Origin: Rickettsiales bacterium
Lineage (GTDB): Bacteria > Pseudomonadota > Alphaproteobacteria > Rickettsiales > UBA1997
Length of the DNA: 45,861 nt
Reading direction: 5' to 3'
Assembly: GCA_947425005.1 (NCBI GenBank)
Contig: CANDYP010000002.1
Coordinates: forward strand, 1 to 45,861
Part shown: in pieces, positions 14,474 to 21,510 of the stretch
How positions within the stretch are numbered: position 1 is the first letter of the stretch
Layout of the letters: every line of letters starts with the position of its first letter
Notes under the pieces: generated by a model
Databases searched by the model: none
What the model saw: only the letters and a program-made list of their open reading frames with translations
Told to the model about the DNA's origin: nothing
Translations under genes and position numbers: made by a program

Positions 14474-17059
14474 TTAGTTTGATGTTTTTTGGTGAAGACT
14501 TTTCCACACAAATTCCGATGTGAATGGAAGTAGCGGTGCCGCGGTTTCGCACATTGAAACTAAAACTGTGTAAAGCACATCGTAGGCGTCCTGCTTATCT
14601 TGATCAAAAATATTCTCCTCAGCTTTCTTCCAAAATCTTTGACGATTGCGGCGGATGTACCAGTTGTTCAAAGCTTCAAAAAATTGAATGAATTCTTCAC
14701 AAGCGGCGACAGTGTCGTAGTTCGTCATTGAGCCATCGATCTTAGAAACCGTTGCCTTCAGCTTGGCCAGAATGTAGCGATCCAGAATGTTGCTCAGATC
14801 TTTTTTGTACTCGATGCGATTGGCTTTTATTCCGTCAGCATTGGCGTAAAGGCAGAAGAAATTAAACGCGTTAATCAAAGGTTTGATTGACAAGCGTAAC
14901 GTGTCGCGAATCGCTTTACCGTCTTTGTCGATGCGCAATTCTTGGCCGCGCATGACGGGTTGAGAAATCATGTAGAAGCGCATGGCGTCTGATCCAAAAG
15001 TCGAAAAAATTTCCAAAGGATCGGCGTAATTTTTTAGACGCTTCGAAAGCTTTTGTGATTTTTCGTCCAAAATTGTGCCGTGGCAAATTACGTTTTTAAA
15101 CGGCGCGCGATCAAAAAGAGCGGTTGATAAAACCATTAATGTGTAGAACCAACCGCGAGTTTGGGCGACGTATTCCGTGATGAAGTCGGCGGGGAAATTT
15201 TGTTCAAAATGTTCTTTATTTTCGAAGGGATAATGCACTTGGGCGTAAGGCATTGAACCAGATTCGAACCAGCAATCTAGCACGTCGGTGACTCTACGAT
15301 AAGTCTCGCCATTTTCTTCAAAAACAATTTCGTCGATGTAAGGGCGGTGTAAATTGTCGATTTTTTTGCCGGCAACTTTTTCTAATTCCGCGACTGATCC
15401 GAAGACTTTTATTTTGCCGGACTCACTTTTCCAAACCGGTACGGGACAGCCCCAGAAGCGGTTGCGCGTGATTGACCAATCGCGTGCGCCTTCCAACCAT
15501 TTGCCGAATTGGCCGTCTTTGATGTGCGACGGAATCCAGTTGATGCCTTGGTTGAGCTCAACCATGCGGTCTTTAATGTCAGTAACTTTTACGTACCAAG
15601 AAGAGACGGCGCGGTAGATTAGTGGAGTGTCGGTGCGCCAGCAGTGCGGGTAGTTGTGGAGATATTGTTCGGTTTTTAGCCAAGCGCCGGTGCCTTTTAA
15701 ATATTTAATGATGTCGTCATTGGTGTCGAAAACTTGGCGGCCTTTTAGGGATAGAGATTGGGACGAGGAATCCTCCGTCGCGCTTTGCGCGCCATCTCCT
15801 TTTTCAAAGGAGTCTGGAATGTCGAATATCTCGGGGGTGAACTTTCCGCCTTCATCAACTGGGCAGAGAGTTGGGATTCCGTTGGCTTTACAAAGCAGTT
15901 GATCGTCTTCGCCGAATCCTGGCGCCATGTGAACGATGCCCGTTCCTTCCTCTGTGGTGACGAAGTCGCCGTGAAGGACCGTGAAGACGTTTTTATTGTT
16001 TTGAGTTTTTTCGTGATTGGCGAGGTAAGGGAAGAGGGGTTTGTACTTTAGGCCGACTAAATCAGTGCCTTTGCAGCTGGCGACTTTTTCCAACTCGCCA
16101 AAATCCTTCGAGAATTTTTCAATCAACCCTTCGGCCAAAATTAAAATTTCGCCACCTTTCTTAATTGCAGCGTAGTCAATATTTTTTCCGACGGCCAAAC
16201 CTAAATTCGAAGGAAGTGTCCAAGGGGTAGTTGTCCAAGCAACTAAGGAAATTCTAGCGGAATCGTGTTGTTTTAAAAATTCTGGCACTTCCTCTAACTC
16301 AAACTTCACCGTCACCGCCTTACTAGCCTTCTGCCTGTAAGAGTTATCCATCCTGGTCTCAAAGTTCGACAAAGGAGTTTGACAAGCCCAAGAATAAGGC
16401 ACGACGCGAAAATCTTCGTAAAGCAAACCCTTCTCATGCAGCTGTTTAAAGGCCCAAATCACCGATTCCATGTAGCTCAAATCCATCGTTTTGTAGCTGT
16501 TTTGGAAGTCGACAAAACGGCCTTGGCGCGTCACGTAATTTTCCCAATCATCCGCATATTTCATCACCGACTTGCGGCAGGCATTATTAAACTTTTCAAT
16601 CCCGTATTCCTGAATGGCGATTTGGCCGGAAATATTGCGGCCTTCCAGCGCGGTTAATTCTTTTTCAGTTTCCATTTCAACTGGCAGGCCGTGAGTATCC
16701 CAACCAAATTTGCGTTCAACTTTTTTGCCTTTCATGGTCTGGTAACGGGCGACTAAATCTTTGATGAAGCCGGTCAGCAAATGGCCGTAATGTGGTAAGC
16801 CGTTGGCAAAAGGGGGGCCGTCGTAAAAAACGAATTCTGATTTTTCTTCTTTAGGATGACGACAATTAGTGTGATTCTTCAAAGCGCATGGCTCTAATAC
16901 CGGAGACACGTTATCTTCATCCAACTCTTCAGAAAAATTTCTAATCTCAACCGATTTTTCGAAGATTTTTTCGGCTTGCCAAAAGCGCAAGATTTCTTCC
17001 TCCATTTTAGCGAAATCAAGATTCTGATTTGCCTCAGGATAATGTGATTTTTTTGTCAT
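14474..17059 (-). CDS. ileS: Isoleucyl-tRNA synthetase, eukaryote-like type, short C-terminus, with insertions
   Basis: Charges tRNA-Ile. The HIGH-type motif is GLPHYGHLLTG (87-97) and the KMSKS-type loop is KLSKRLKNY, the form of the eukaryote-like (IleS2) enzymes, as in Rickettsia. The CP1 editing region (WTTTPWTLPSNLGLAVG) is present. The ORF extends to a TTG at 17104, but the ATG at 17059 (MTKKSHYPEANQ) is more natural. With that start it has 861 residues against about 1080-1100 in homologs I know. It stops just after the first anticodon-binding helices (PFTSEFVWKSLHQK), and no missing C-terminal segment is seen downstream. Two stretches, 41-73 and about 416-440, look inserted; the second is repeat-derived. 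Confidence 0.88.
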   Translation of the reverse strand: MTKKSHYPEANQNLDFAKMEEEILRFWQAEKIFEKSVEIRNFSEELDEDNVSPVLEPCALKNHTNCRHPKEEKSEFVFYDGPPFANGLPHYGHLLTGFIKDLVARYQTMKGKKVERKFGWDTHGLPVEMETEKELTALEGRNISGQIAIQEYGIEKFNNACRKSVMKYADDWENYVTRQGRFVDFQNSYKTMDLSYMESVIWAFKQLHEKGLLYEDFRVVPYSWACQTPLSNFETRMDNSYRQKASKAVTVKFELEEVPEFLKQHDSARISLVAWTTTPWTLPSNLGLAVGKNIDYAAIKKGGEILILAEGLIEKFSKDFGELEKVASCKGTDLVGLKYKPLFPYLANHEKTQNNKNVFTVLHGDFVTTEEGTGIVHMAPGFGEDDQLLCKANGIPTLCPVDEGGKFTPEIFDIPDSFEKGDGAQSATEDSSSQSLSLKGRQVFDTNDDIIKYLKGTGAWLKTEQYLHNYPHCWRTDTPLIYRAVSSWYVKVTDIKDRMVELNQGINWIPSHIKDGQFGKWLEGARDWSITRNRFWGCPVPVWKSESGKIKVFGSVAELEKVAGKKIDNLHRPYIDEIVFEENGETYRRVTDVLDCWFESGSMPYAQVHYPFENKEHFEQNFPADFITEYVAQTRGWFYTLMVLSTALFDRAPFKNVICHGTILDEKSQKLSKRLKNYADPLEIFSTFGSDAMRFYMISQPVMRGQELRIDKDGKAIRDTLRLSIKPLINAFNFFCLYANADGIKANRIEYKKDLSNILDRYILAKLKATVSKIDGSMTNYDTVAACEEFIQFFEALNNWYIRRNRQRFWKKAEENIFDQDKQDAYDVLYTVLVSMCETAAPLLPFTSEFVWKSLHQKTSN
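15741..15813 (-). repeat. Family B-type palindromic repeat inserted in frame within ileS
   Basis: On the minus strand this reads CTCCTTTGAAAAAGGAG, ATGGCGCGCAAAGCGCG and ACGGAGGATT, matching the left half of the intergenic repeats at 21312 and 31955 (CCTCCTTTGAAAAAGGAGG, TGGCGCGAG.AGCG, TGGAGGATT). It encodes about 25 residues (SFEKGDGAQSATEDSSSQSLSLKG) between DIPD and RQVFD, a place where known IleS proteins are short. No frameshift results. Confidence 0.8.
16841..16939 (-). other. Probable insertion near the ileS N-terminus
   Basis: IleS residues 41-73 (FSEELDEDNVSPVLEPCA and LKNHTNCRHPKEEKS) lie between the N-terminal helix and the FVFYDGPPFANG block. Known homologs join these two blocks almost directly. 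The DNA shows only weak inverted ends (TTGGATGA and TCATCCTA, with partial complementarity beyond), so origin from a repeat is not established. It carries one Cys-x10-Cys and a few His residues. Confidence 0.45.
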
Positions 17060-17178
17060 TTTTTTGGAAAATTTTTTAGAAGTGACTCTGTCGCAAGATA
17101 ACAAACAGCTTGAATTTAGGTCAATGGAAACTTAAAAAACCTGGGTCAATTCCCCCTCCTTAAAAATTATTTCCAGCC

Positions 17179-17649
17179 ATGACAAATAATAAAAACCAAG
17201 CGGTTATCAGCCATCTTAATATTATTCTTCGTAACGAATTAGTGGCGATTAACCAATATTTTTTGCATGCCAAAATCCTTGAAGATCAAGGCTTCACAAA
17301 GCTTGGCGCAGTAACAAAGGCTGAATCAATTGACGAGATGAGACATGCCGACATCATCATCGCCCGCATTTTATTTTTAAAAGGCATCCCAAAAATGACT
17401 GATTACAAAAACTTAAATATCGGTGAAACCGTTGAAGTGATGCTGGCAAATGATTTTCAATTAGAAGTTGAAGCGATTGCTGATTTAAAAAGTGCAATCT
17501 CGGCAGCTTGTGAAAATAAAGACACCGGAACTAAAGACCTTTTAGAAAAAATCCTCATCAGTGAAGAAGGGCACTACTCTTTCCTAGAGACTCAAATTGA
17601 TCTCATCAAAAAAATCGGATTACAAAATTATCTGACGACGCAGTTGTAA
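17179..17649 (+). CDS. bfr: Bacterioferritin
   Basis: Iron-storage protein of 24 subunits, with a heme between subunits and a diiron ferroxidase site in each. The four-helix protein has 156 residues. Ligands at the expected places are E20 (RNELVAINQYF), E53 and H56 in IDEMRHAD, E96 in DFQLEVEAI, and E129 and H132 in SEEGHYSFLE. M54 matches the heme-binding methionine (Met52 in E. coli). All six diiron ligands and the heme ligand are intact, so it should be functional. No bacterioferritin-associated ferredoxin lies nearby. It is divergent from ileS over 119 bases; no Fur box is obvious there. Confidence 0.96.
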   Translation: MTNNKNQAVISHLNIILRNELVAINQYFLHAKILEDQGFTKLGAVTKAESIDEMRHADIIIARILFLKGIPKMTDYKNLNIGETVEVMLANDFQLEVEAIADLKSAISAACENKDTGTKDLLEKILISEEGHYSFLETQIDLIKKIGLQNYLTTQL

Positions 17650-17699
17650 TCACCCTCCAACACCACGTAAATTTTAAAATTCTCTCCATTCTCGTACAA

Positions 17700-18971
17700 A
17701 TGAAAAAAATTAAAGTTGGTCTTGCGGGGCTTGGCACCGTAGGGCAGGGCGTTTATGACATTATTAAAAAAGACGCCAAGATTTTAGAATTGCGCAGCCA
17801 AACTAATTTTGAAATCACCGCAGTGGCTTCGCGCAGCAAAAAAGATTTCGTTGATCCAAAAATTAAATTTTACTCAAACATTATTGATCTAGCTAGCGAC
17901 CCAGAAGTCGACGTGGTCGTTGAAGTTATTGGCGGAACTGAGGTTGCCAAAGATCTCGTGGTAGCTGCAATTAAAAATGGCAAAAAAGTTATTACGGCAA
18001 ACAAAGCTTTGCTTGCAGAATGCGGCGCTGAAATTGCTGAATTAGTGCAAAAGCACAACGGCCACATCGGCTTCGAAGCTTCAACCGCCGGCGCTAATCC
18101 CGTCATTAAAACCTTCAAAGAAAGTTTTACTGCCGGCGAAGTTACGGAATTTTACGCGATCTTGAATGGCACTTGTAATTTTATTCTGACCAAAATGACC
18201 AACGAAGGGTCAGATTTTTCCGAGACTTTGCAAGAGGCTCAAAGGTTGGGCTACGCTGAAGCTGATCCAACTTTGGACATCAAGGGCATCGACACCGCTC
18301 ACAAATTAGCAATTCTTGCTGCGATCTCATCCTCATCCAACCCAGCATTTAAGCAGCTTCACATCGAAGGCGTTGACGAAGTTACGATTGAAGATGTTAA
18401 GCTCGCTGATGATTTGGGCTACAAAATCAAACTTTTAGCGATTTACAAAAAGCTCGATGGAGCCATGCAGCAAGCGGTTTACCCTGCCTTGCTAAAAAAA
18501 TCGGAAAAGATCGCGCAAGTTGACGGGCCGTTTAATGCGGTCTTGGTTAACACTACAAATGCGAGTTGGAATTTGTCGGTTGGACGCGGTGCTGGTGGGC
18601 TTACAACTGGCTCAGCCGTAGTTGCAGATTTGATCGACATTGCTTGTAATCGCGCATCTCCCTTGTTTGGTGTTGAGGCTTCACAATTGTCTGAATCCAA
18701 GCTAATCAACATCTCACAACGTGTCGGTAAATATTTTTTAAAATTAGTAATCGACAAAAATTCTGCGCAAAAAACTAATTTGGCGGAAGTTGTTTTCGGC
18801 GACAAAATTAAAATCGAACAAGTCGCTTTCATTGATGCTGGCGAAGAAATTGTGTGCGGCTTTTTAACCGATGGGCAGAAAGAGCAAAATGTGGTGGAGC
18901 TCTTGAAAGGCCTTGATTCTGGCTTGGTTAAGTCTGCTAAGTTTTTGCGTGTCGAAGAAACTAATTTTTAA
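17700..18971 (+). CDS. hom: Homoserine dehydrogenase
   Basis: NAD(P)-dependent reduction of aspartate semialdehyde to homoserine, the branch point to threonine and methionine. The 423 residues start with a Rossmann loop GLAGLGTVGQGVY (7-19). They include KKVITANKALLAECG, the signature AEADPTLDIKGIDTAHKLAIL, and NGTCNFILTKM. The C-terminal region (about 340-423) has the length and pattern of an ACT regulatory domain, so feedback inhibition by threonine is likely. The gene starts 50 bases after bfr and ends 5 bases before glyS, with which it probably shares a transcript. Its presence suggests the organism makes threonine-family amino acids, unlike most Rickettsia. Confidence 0.95.
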   Translation: MKKIKVGLAGLGTVGQGVYDIIKKDAKILELRSQTNFEITAVASRSKKDFVDPKIKFYSNIIDLASDPEVDVVVEVIGGTEVAKDLVVAAIKNGKKVITANKALLAECGAEIAELVQKHNGHIGFEASTAGANPVIKTFKESFTAGEVTEFYAILNGTCNFILTKMTNEGSDFSETLQEAQRLGYAEADPTLDIKGIDTAHKLAILAAISSSSNPAFKQLHIEGVDEVTIEDVKLADDLGYKIKLLAIYKKLDGAMQQAVYPALLKKSEKIAQVDGPFNAVLVNTTNASWNLSVGRGAGGLTTGSAVVADLIDIACNRASPLFGVEASQLSESKLINISQRVGKYFLKLVIDKNSAQKTNLAEVVFGDKIKIEQVAFIDAGEEIVCGFLTDGQKEQNVVELLKGLDSGLVKSAKFLRVEETNF

Positions 18972-18976
18972 GTTCA

Positions 18977-21148
18977 ATGTCCAATTTCATCCTCGAAATT
19001 CTAAGCGAAGAAATTCCTGCCGTAATGCAAAAAGCAGCAGCAGAAAATTTCACCAAAATCGCACTCGAAATTTTTGCCAAAAATAATTTAGCACTCGATC
19101 AATCTCAGGTAAAATCTTTCGTCACCCCGCGCCGCTTAGTTCTTTTTATTAGCGACTTACAAATCGCGCAAACCATTCCCCCAGTTAGGCGAGTCGGTCC
19201 CAAAATTAACGCCGACAAAAAGGCTGTTGCCGGATTTTTAAAATCAGTCGGTCTACAAAATGAATCCGAACTTGAGCAAGTCGAAAATAACGGCGCCATT
19301 TGTTTTCTTTTTGAAGGTAAGGCTCAAGAGGTTAGAACTGCCGAAGTAATCAAAAATTCTTTGCCGCAAATTTTACAAAAAATGGTCAGTGCTTGGCCAA
19401 AATTAATGCGCTTCGATGTGGCTGGAAGCGTTGAACAGCCTAGATGGATTCGGCCGGTCAGAAATATTTTAGCACTTTTTGATTCAGAAATTATTCCTTT
19501 CGAATTTGCTGGATTAAAATCAAACAACCTAACTTACGGACATTTTTTAAAATGCCGCGACGCCGTTAAAATCAACTCCGCAGCAGATTACAAAAAAACT
19601 CTGCAAGAAAATTTTGTGATGTTGGATGGCGCAGAGCGTAAGAAAAAAATCTTGGAACAGGTCGCTAAAATTAAGTCTGATTTGAACTTAGTAACAATTG
19701 ACGACGCCGAAAAATCTCCACTTTTTGACGAGATCACCGGACTGTGCGAATGGCCAACAGCATTGGTCGCATCCATTGATCAAAAATTCATGGATTTGCC
19801 GGACGAAGTTTTGATTTTAACTCTGAAACTAAACCAAAAATATTTGTGTTTGAGAGACGCTAAAGAAAATTTGGCGCCGAAATTTATCTTCATTAGCAAT
19901 GCAATCTCTGACCAAAATTCCGAAAAAAAAATCATCAAAGACAACGAAAAATTAGTTCACGCTCGCTTGAGCGACGCTCAATTTTTTATCGCTGAAGATT
20001 TGAAGAGGTCTTTAATTTCAAGGCTTGATAGTCTGAAGCAAGTTGTGCTTCACGCCAAGCTCGGATCAGTTTACGACAAAACCCGCCGCCTAAATCACTT
20101 AACAAAATTCCTGTCAATTTTTGTGCCGCATTGCGATTTACCTTTGGTGGAGCGCGCCACAGATTTGTGTAAAATTGATTTAGTCACTAAAACTGTTGCA
20201 GAGTTGCCAGAGCTGCAAGGCCGAGTGGGCAGCTTCTACGCTCAAAAACAAGGCGAAAATAAAAAAATTGTTGCCGCAATTTACGAACATTATTTGCCGC
20301 AAGGTTCAGGCGCTGAATTACCAAAAACTTCTCTCGGCATCGCCCTTTCAATTGCTGACAAAATGGACGCGATTGTGGGCTTCTTTTTGGCTGACGAAAA
20401 GCCAACCAGTTCAAAAGATCCCTACGCTTTGCGCCGTGCTGCTCTAGGCATCATCCGCATTGGTTTTGAATACAACATCGCTTTTCCAATTCGCATTTTA
20501 GTCGAGAAATCACTCAGCGCTTACCAAGTGAAATTGGCCAAAACTTTGCTGAAAGACAAAGAACTAAAATTTGAAGAAGCCAAAAAAGTTTTGGTTGAAG
20601 AGATCATCCGATTCTTCGTCGAAAGGTTAAAATTTTACCTCAAAGAAACTGAATTGCTCCGAGCTGACATCATTAACGAAGTGATCGACCAATATCTCGC
20701 GAACCTAGAGATTCACAAGTATTGCGACATTTTGTATTTGGCCAAAAAAATCAGATTTTTAGATTCTTTCATCAAAGACGAGAAGAATCGCAACATCCTC
20801 GAACTCTACAAAAGATCGGCAAATATTTTAGCGATTGAAGAGAAAAAAGACGGCAAAAAATTTCACGAAAAACCAGTACTACTTTCTTTGAAAAGCAAAT
20901 ACGAAACACTGCTTTACAAGCGCATCAAAGAGATTCGCTCTGATTTTAAAAAGTTGATTATTAAAGGTGAATTCGAAGCGGCATTTAAATTACTTCACGT
21001 CCTGGAGGCGCCATTGACGCACTTCTTCGACCATTTGATTGTTAATGATGCTGACGAACATGTCCGCTCGAATCGTTTGGCAATCCTTGCTAAAATCCGC
21101 ACACTTTTTGCGCAAGTGGCTGATCTTTCCAAGATCGAAATTTCGTAA
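18977..21148 (+). CDS. glyS: Glycyl-tRNA synthetase beta subunit
   Basis: Beta chain of the bacterial alpha2beta2 GlyRS, which charges tRNA-Gly. The 723 residues open with FILEILSEEIPA, and the family blocks SFVTPRRLVL and PVRRVGPKI follow. DPYALRRAALGIIRI and the middle HD-like region (LPKTSLGIALSIADKMD) are diagnostic. The C-terminal helical anticodon-binding domain is present. The length is standard. It follows hom by 5 bases, so both are co-transcribed. The alpha subunit gene glyQ, which usually precedes glyS, is not in this window, so the pair is split. A repeat with a terminator-like hairpin follows. Confidence 0.95.
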   Translation: MSNFILEILSEEIPAVMQKAAAENFTKIALEIFAKNNLALDQSQVKSFVTPRRLVLFISDLQIAQTIPPVRRVGPKINADKKAVAGFLKSVGLQNESELEQVENNGAICFLFEGKAQEVRTAEVIKNSLPQILQKMVSAWPKLMRFDVAGSVEQPRWIRPVRNILALFDSEIIPFEFAGLKSNNLTYGHFLKCRDAVKINSAADYKKTLQENFVMLDGAERKKKILEQVAKIKSDLNLVTIDDAEKSPLFDEITGLCEWPTALVASIDQKFMDLPDEVLILTLKLNQKYLCLRDAKENLAPKFIFISNAISDQNSEKKIIKDNEKLVHARLSDAQFFIAEDLKRSLISRLDSLKQVVLHAKLGSVYDKTRRLNHLTKFLSIFVPHCDLPLVERATDLCKIDLVTKTVAELPELQGRVGSFYAQKQGENKKIVAAIYEHYLPQGSGAELPKTSLGIALSIADKMDAIVGFFLADEKPTSSKDPYALRRAALGIIRIGFEYNIAFPIRILVEKSLSAYQVKLAKTLLKDKELKFEEAKKVLVEEIIRFFVERLKFYLKETELLRADIINEVIDQYLANLEIHKYCDILYLAKKIRFLDSFIKDEKNRNILELYKRSANILAIEEKKDGKKFHEKPVLLSLKSKYETLLYKRIKEIRSDFKKLIIKGEFEAAFKLLHVLEAPLTHFFDHLIVNDADEHVRSNRLAILAKIRTLFAQVADLSKIEIS

Positions 21149-21510
21149 CTGATCGTAATAATTTGTCAGAAATTTTACCTTCCAAAGCTTTGCTTTACAA
21201 AAAGTTGCGGTTAGAATTTCTGGAAATTTGACACTTGATTTCGCCCTACATAATCAAGTCGCCAAACATCTCTTACAGTAAAAAAATTTCCCAAAAAACT
21301 ACGTTTTAAAAACCTCCTTTGAAAAAGGAGGTGGCGCGAGAAGCGCTGGAGGATTTGCTGCAACAAGCGCGGTCTGTTTTAGCTAAACCGACTCGTTGCC
21401 AAATCATCCGCCGCTACGCACCTTCTTGCTAAAAACGTGCATTAAGCACGTTTTTTTAACGCTTAAAGCCTTTTTCAAAGGAGGCTTACACGACAACAAT
21501 TTCTTAAAAA
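21149..21510. other. 362-base spacer between glyS and ppdK, mostly repeat
   Basis: From 21149 to about 21311 no gene or clear signal is visible, apart from a weak imperfect inverted repeat (GTCAGAAATTT / AAATTTGAC) and a short one (CTTGATT/AATCAAG, 21234-21258). The rest is family B repeat (21312-21486). The ppdK promoter must lie in or just after it. Confidence 0.6.
21312..21486. repeat. Palindromic repeat family B, copy 1, with terminator-like hairpin
   Basis: The outer arms are ACCTCCTTTGAAAAAGGAGG and CCTTTTTCAAAGGAGGC, with GGCGCGAGAAGCGCTGGAGGATTTG and its complement-like CAAATCATCCGCCGCTACGC inside. The centre contains AAACCGACTCGTT. A hairpin at 21431-21455 (stem AAAAACGTGC/GCACGTTTTT) followed by T's looks like an intrinsic terminator for glyS. 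The same element in opposite orientation is at 31955-32134. Confidence 0.85.

Noticed and set aside
17060..17104. TTG start for ileS adding 15 residues
   Set aside because: The added residues do not resemble IleS and the ATG at 17059 starts a normal N-terminus.
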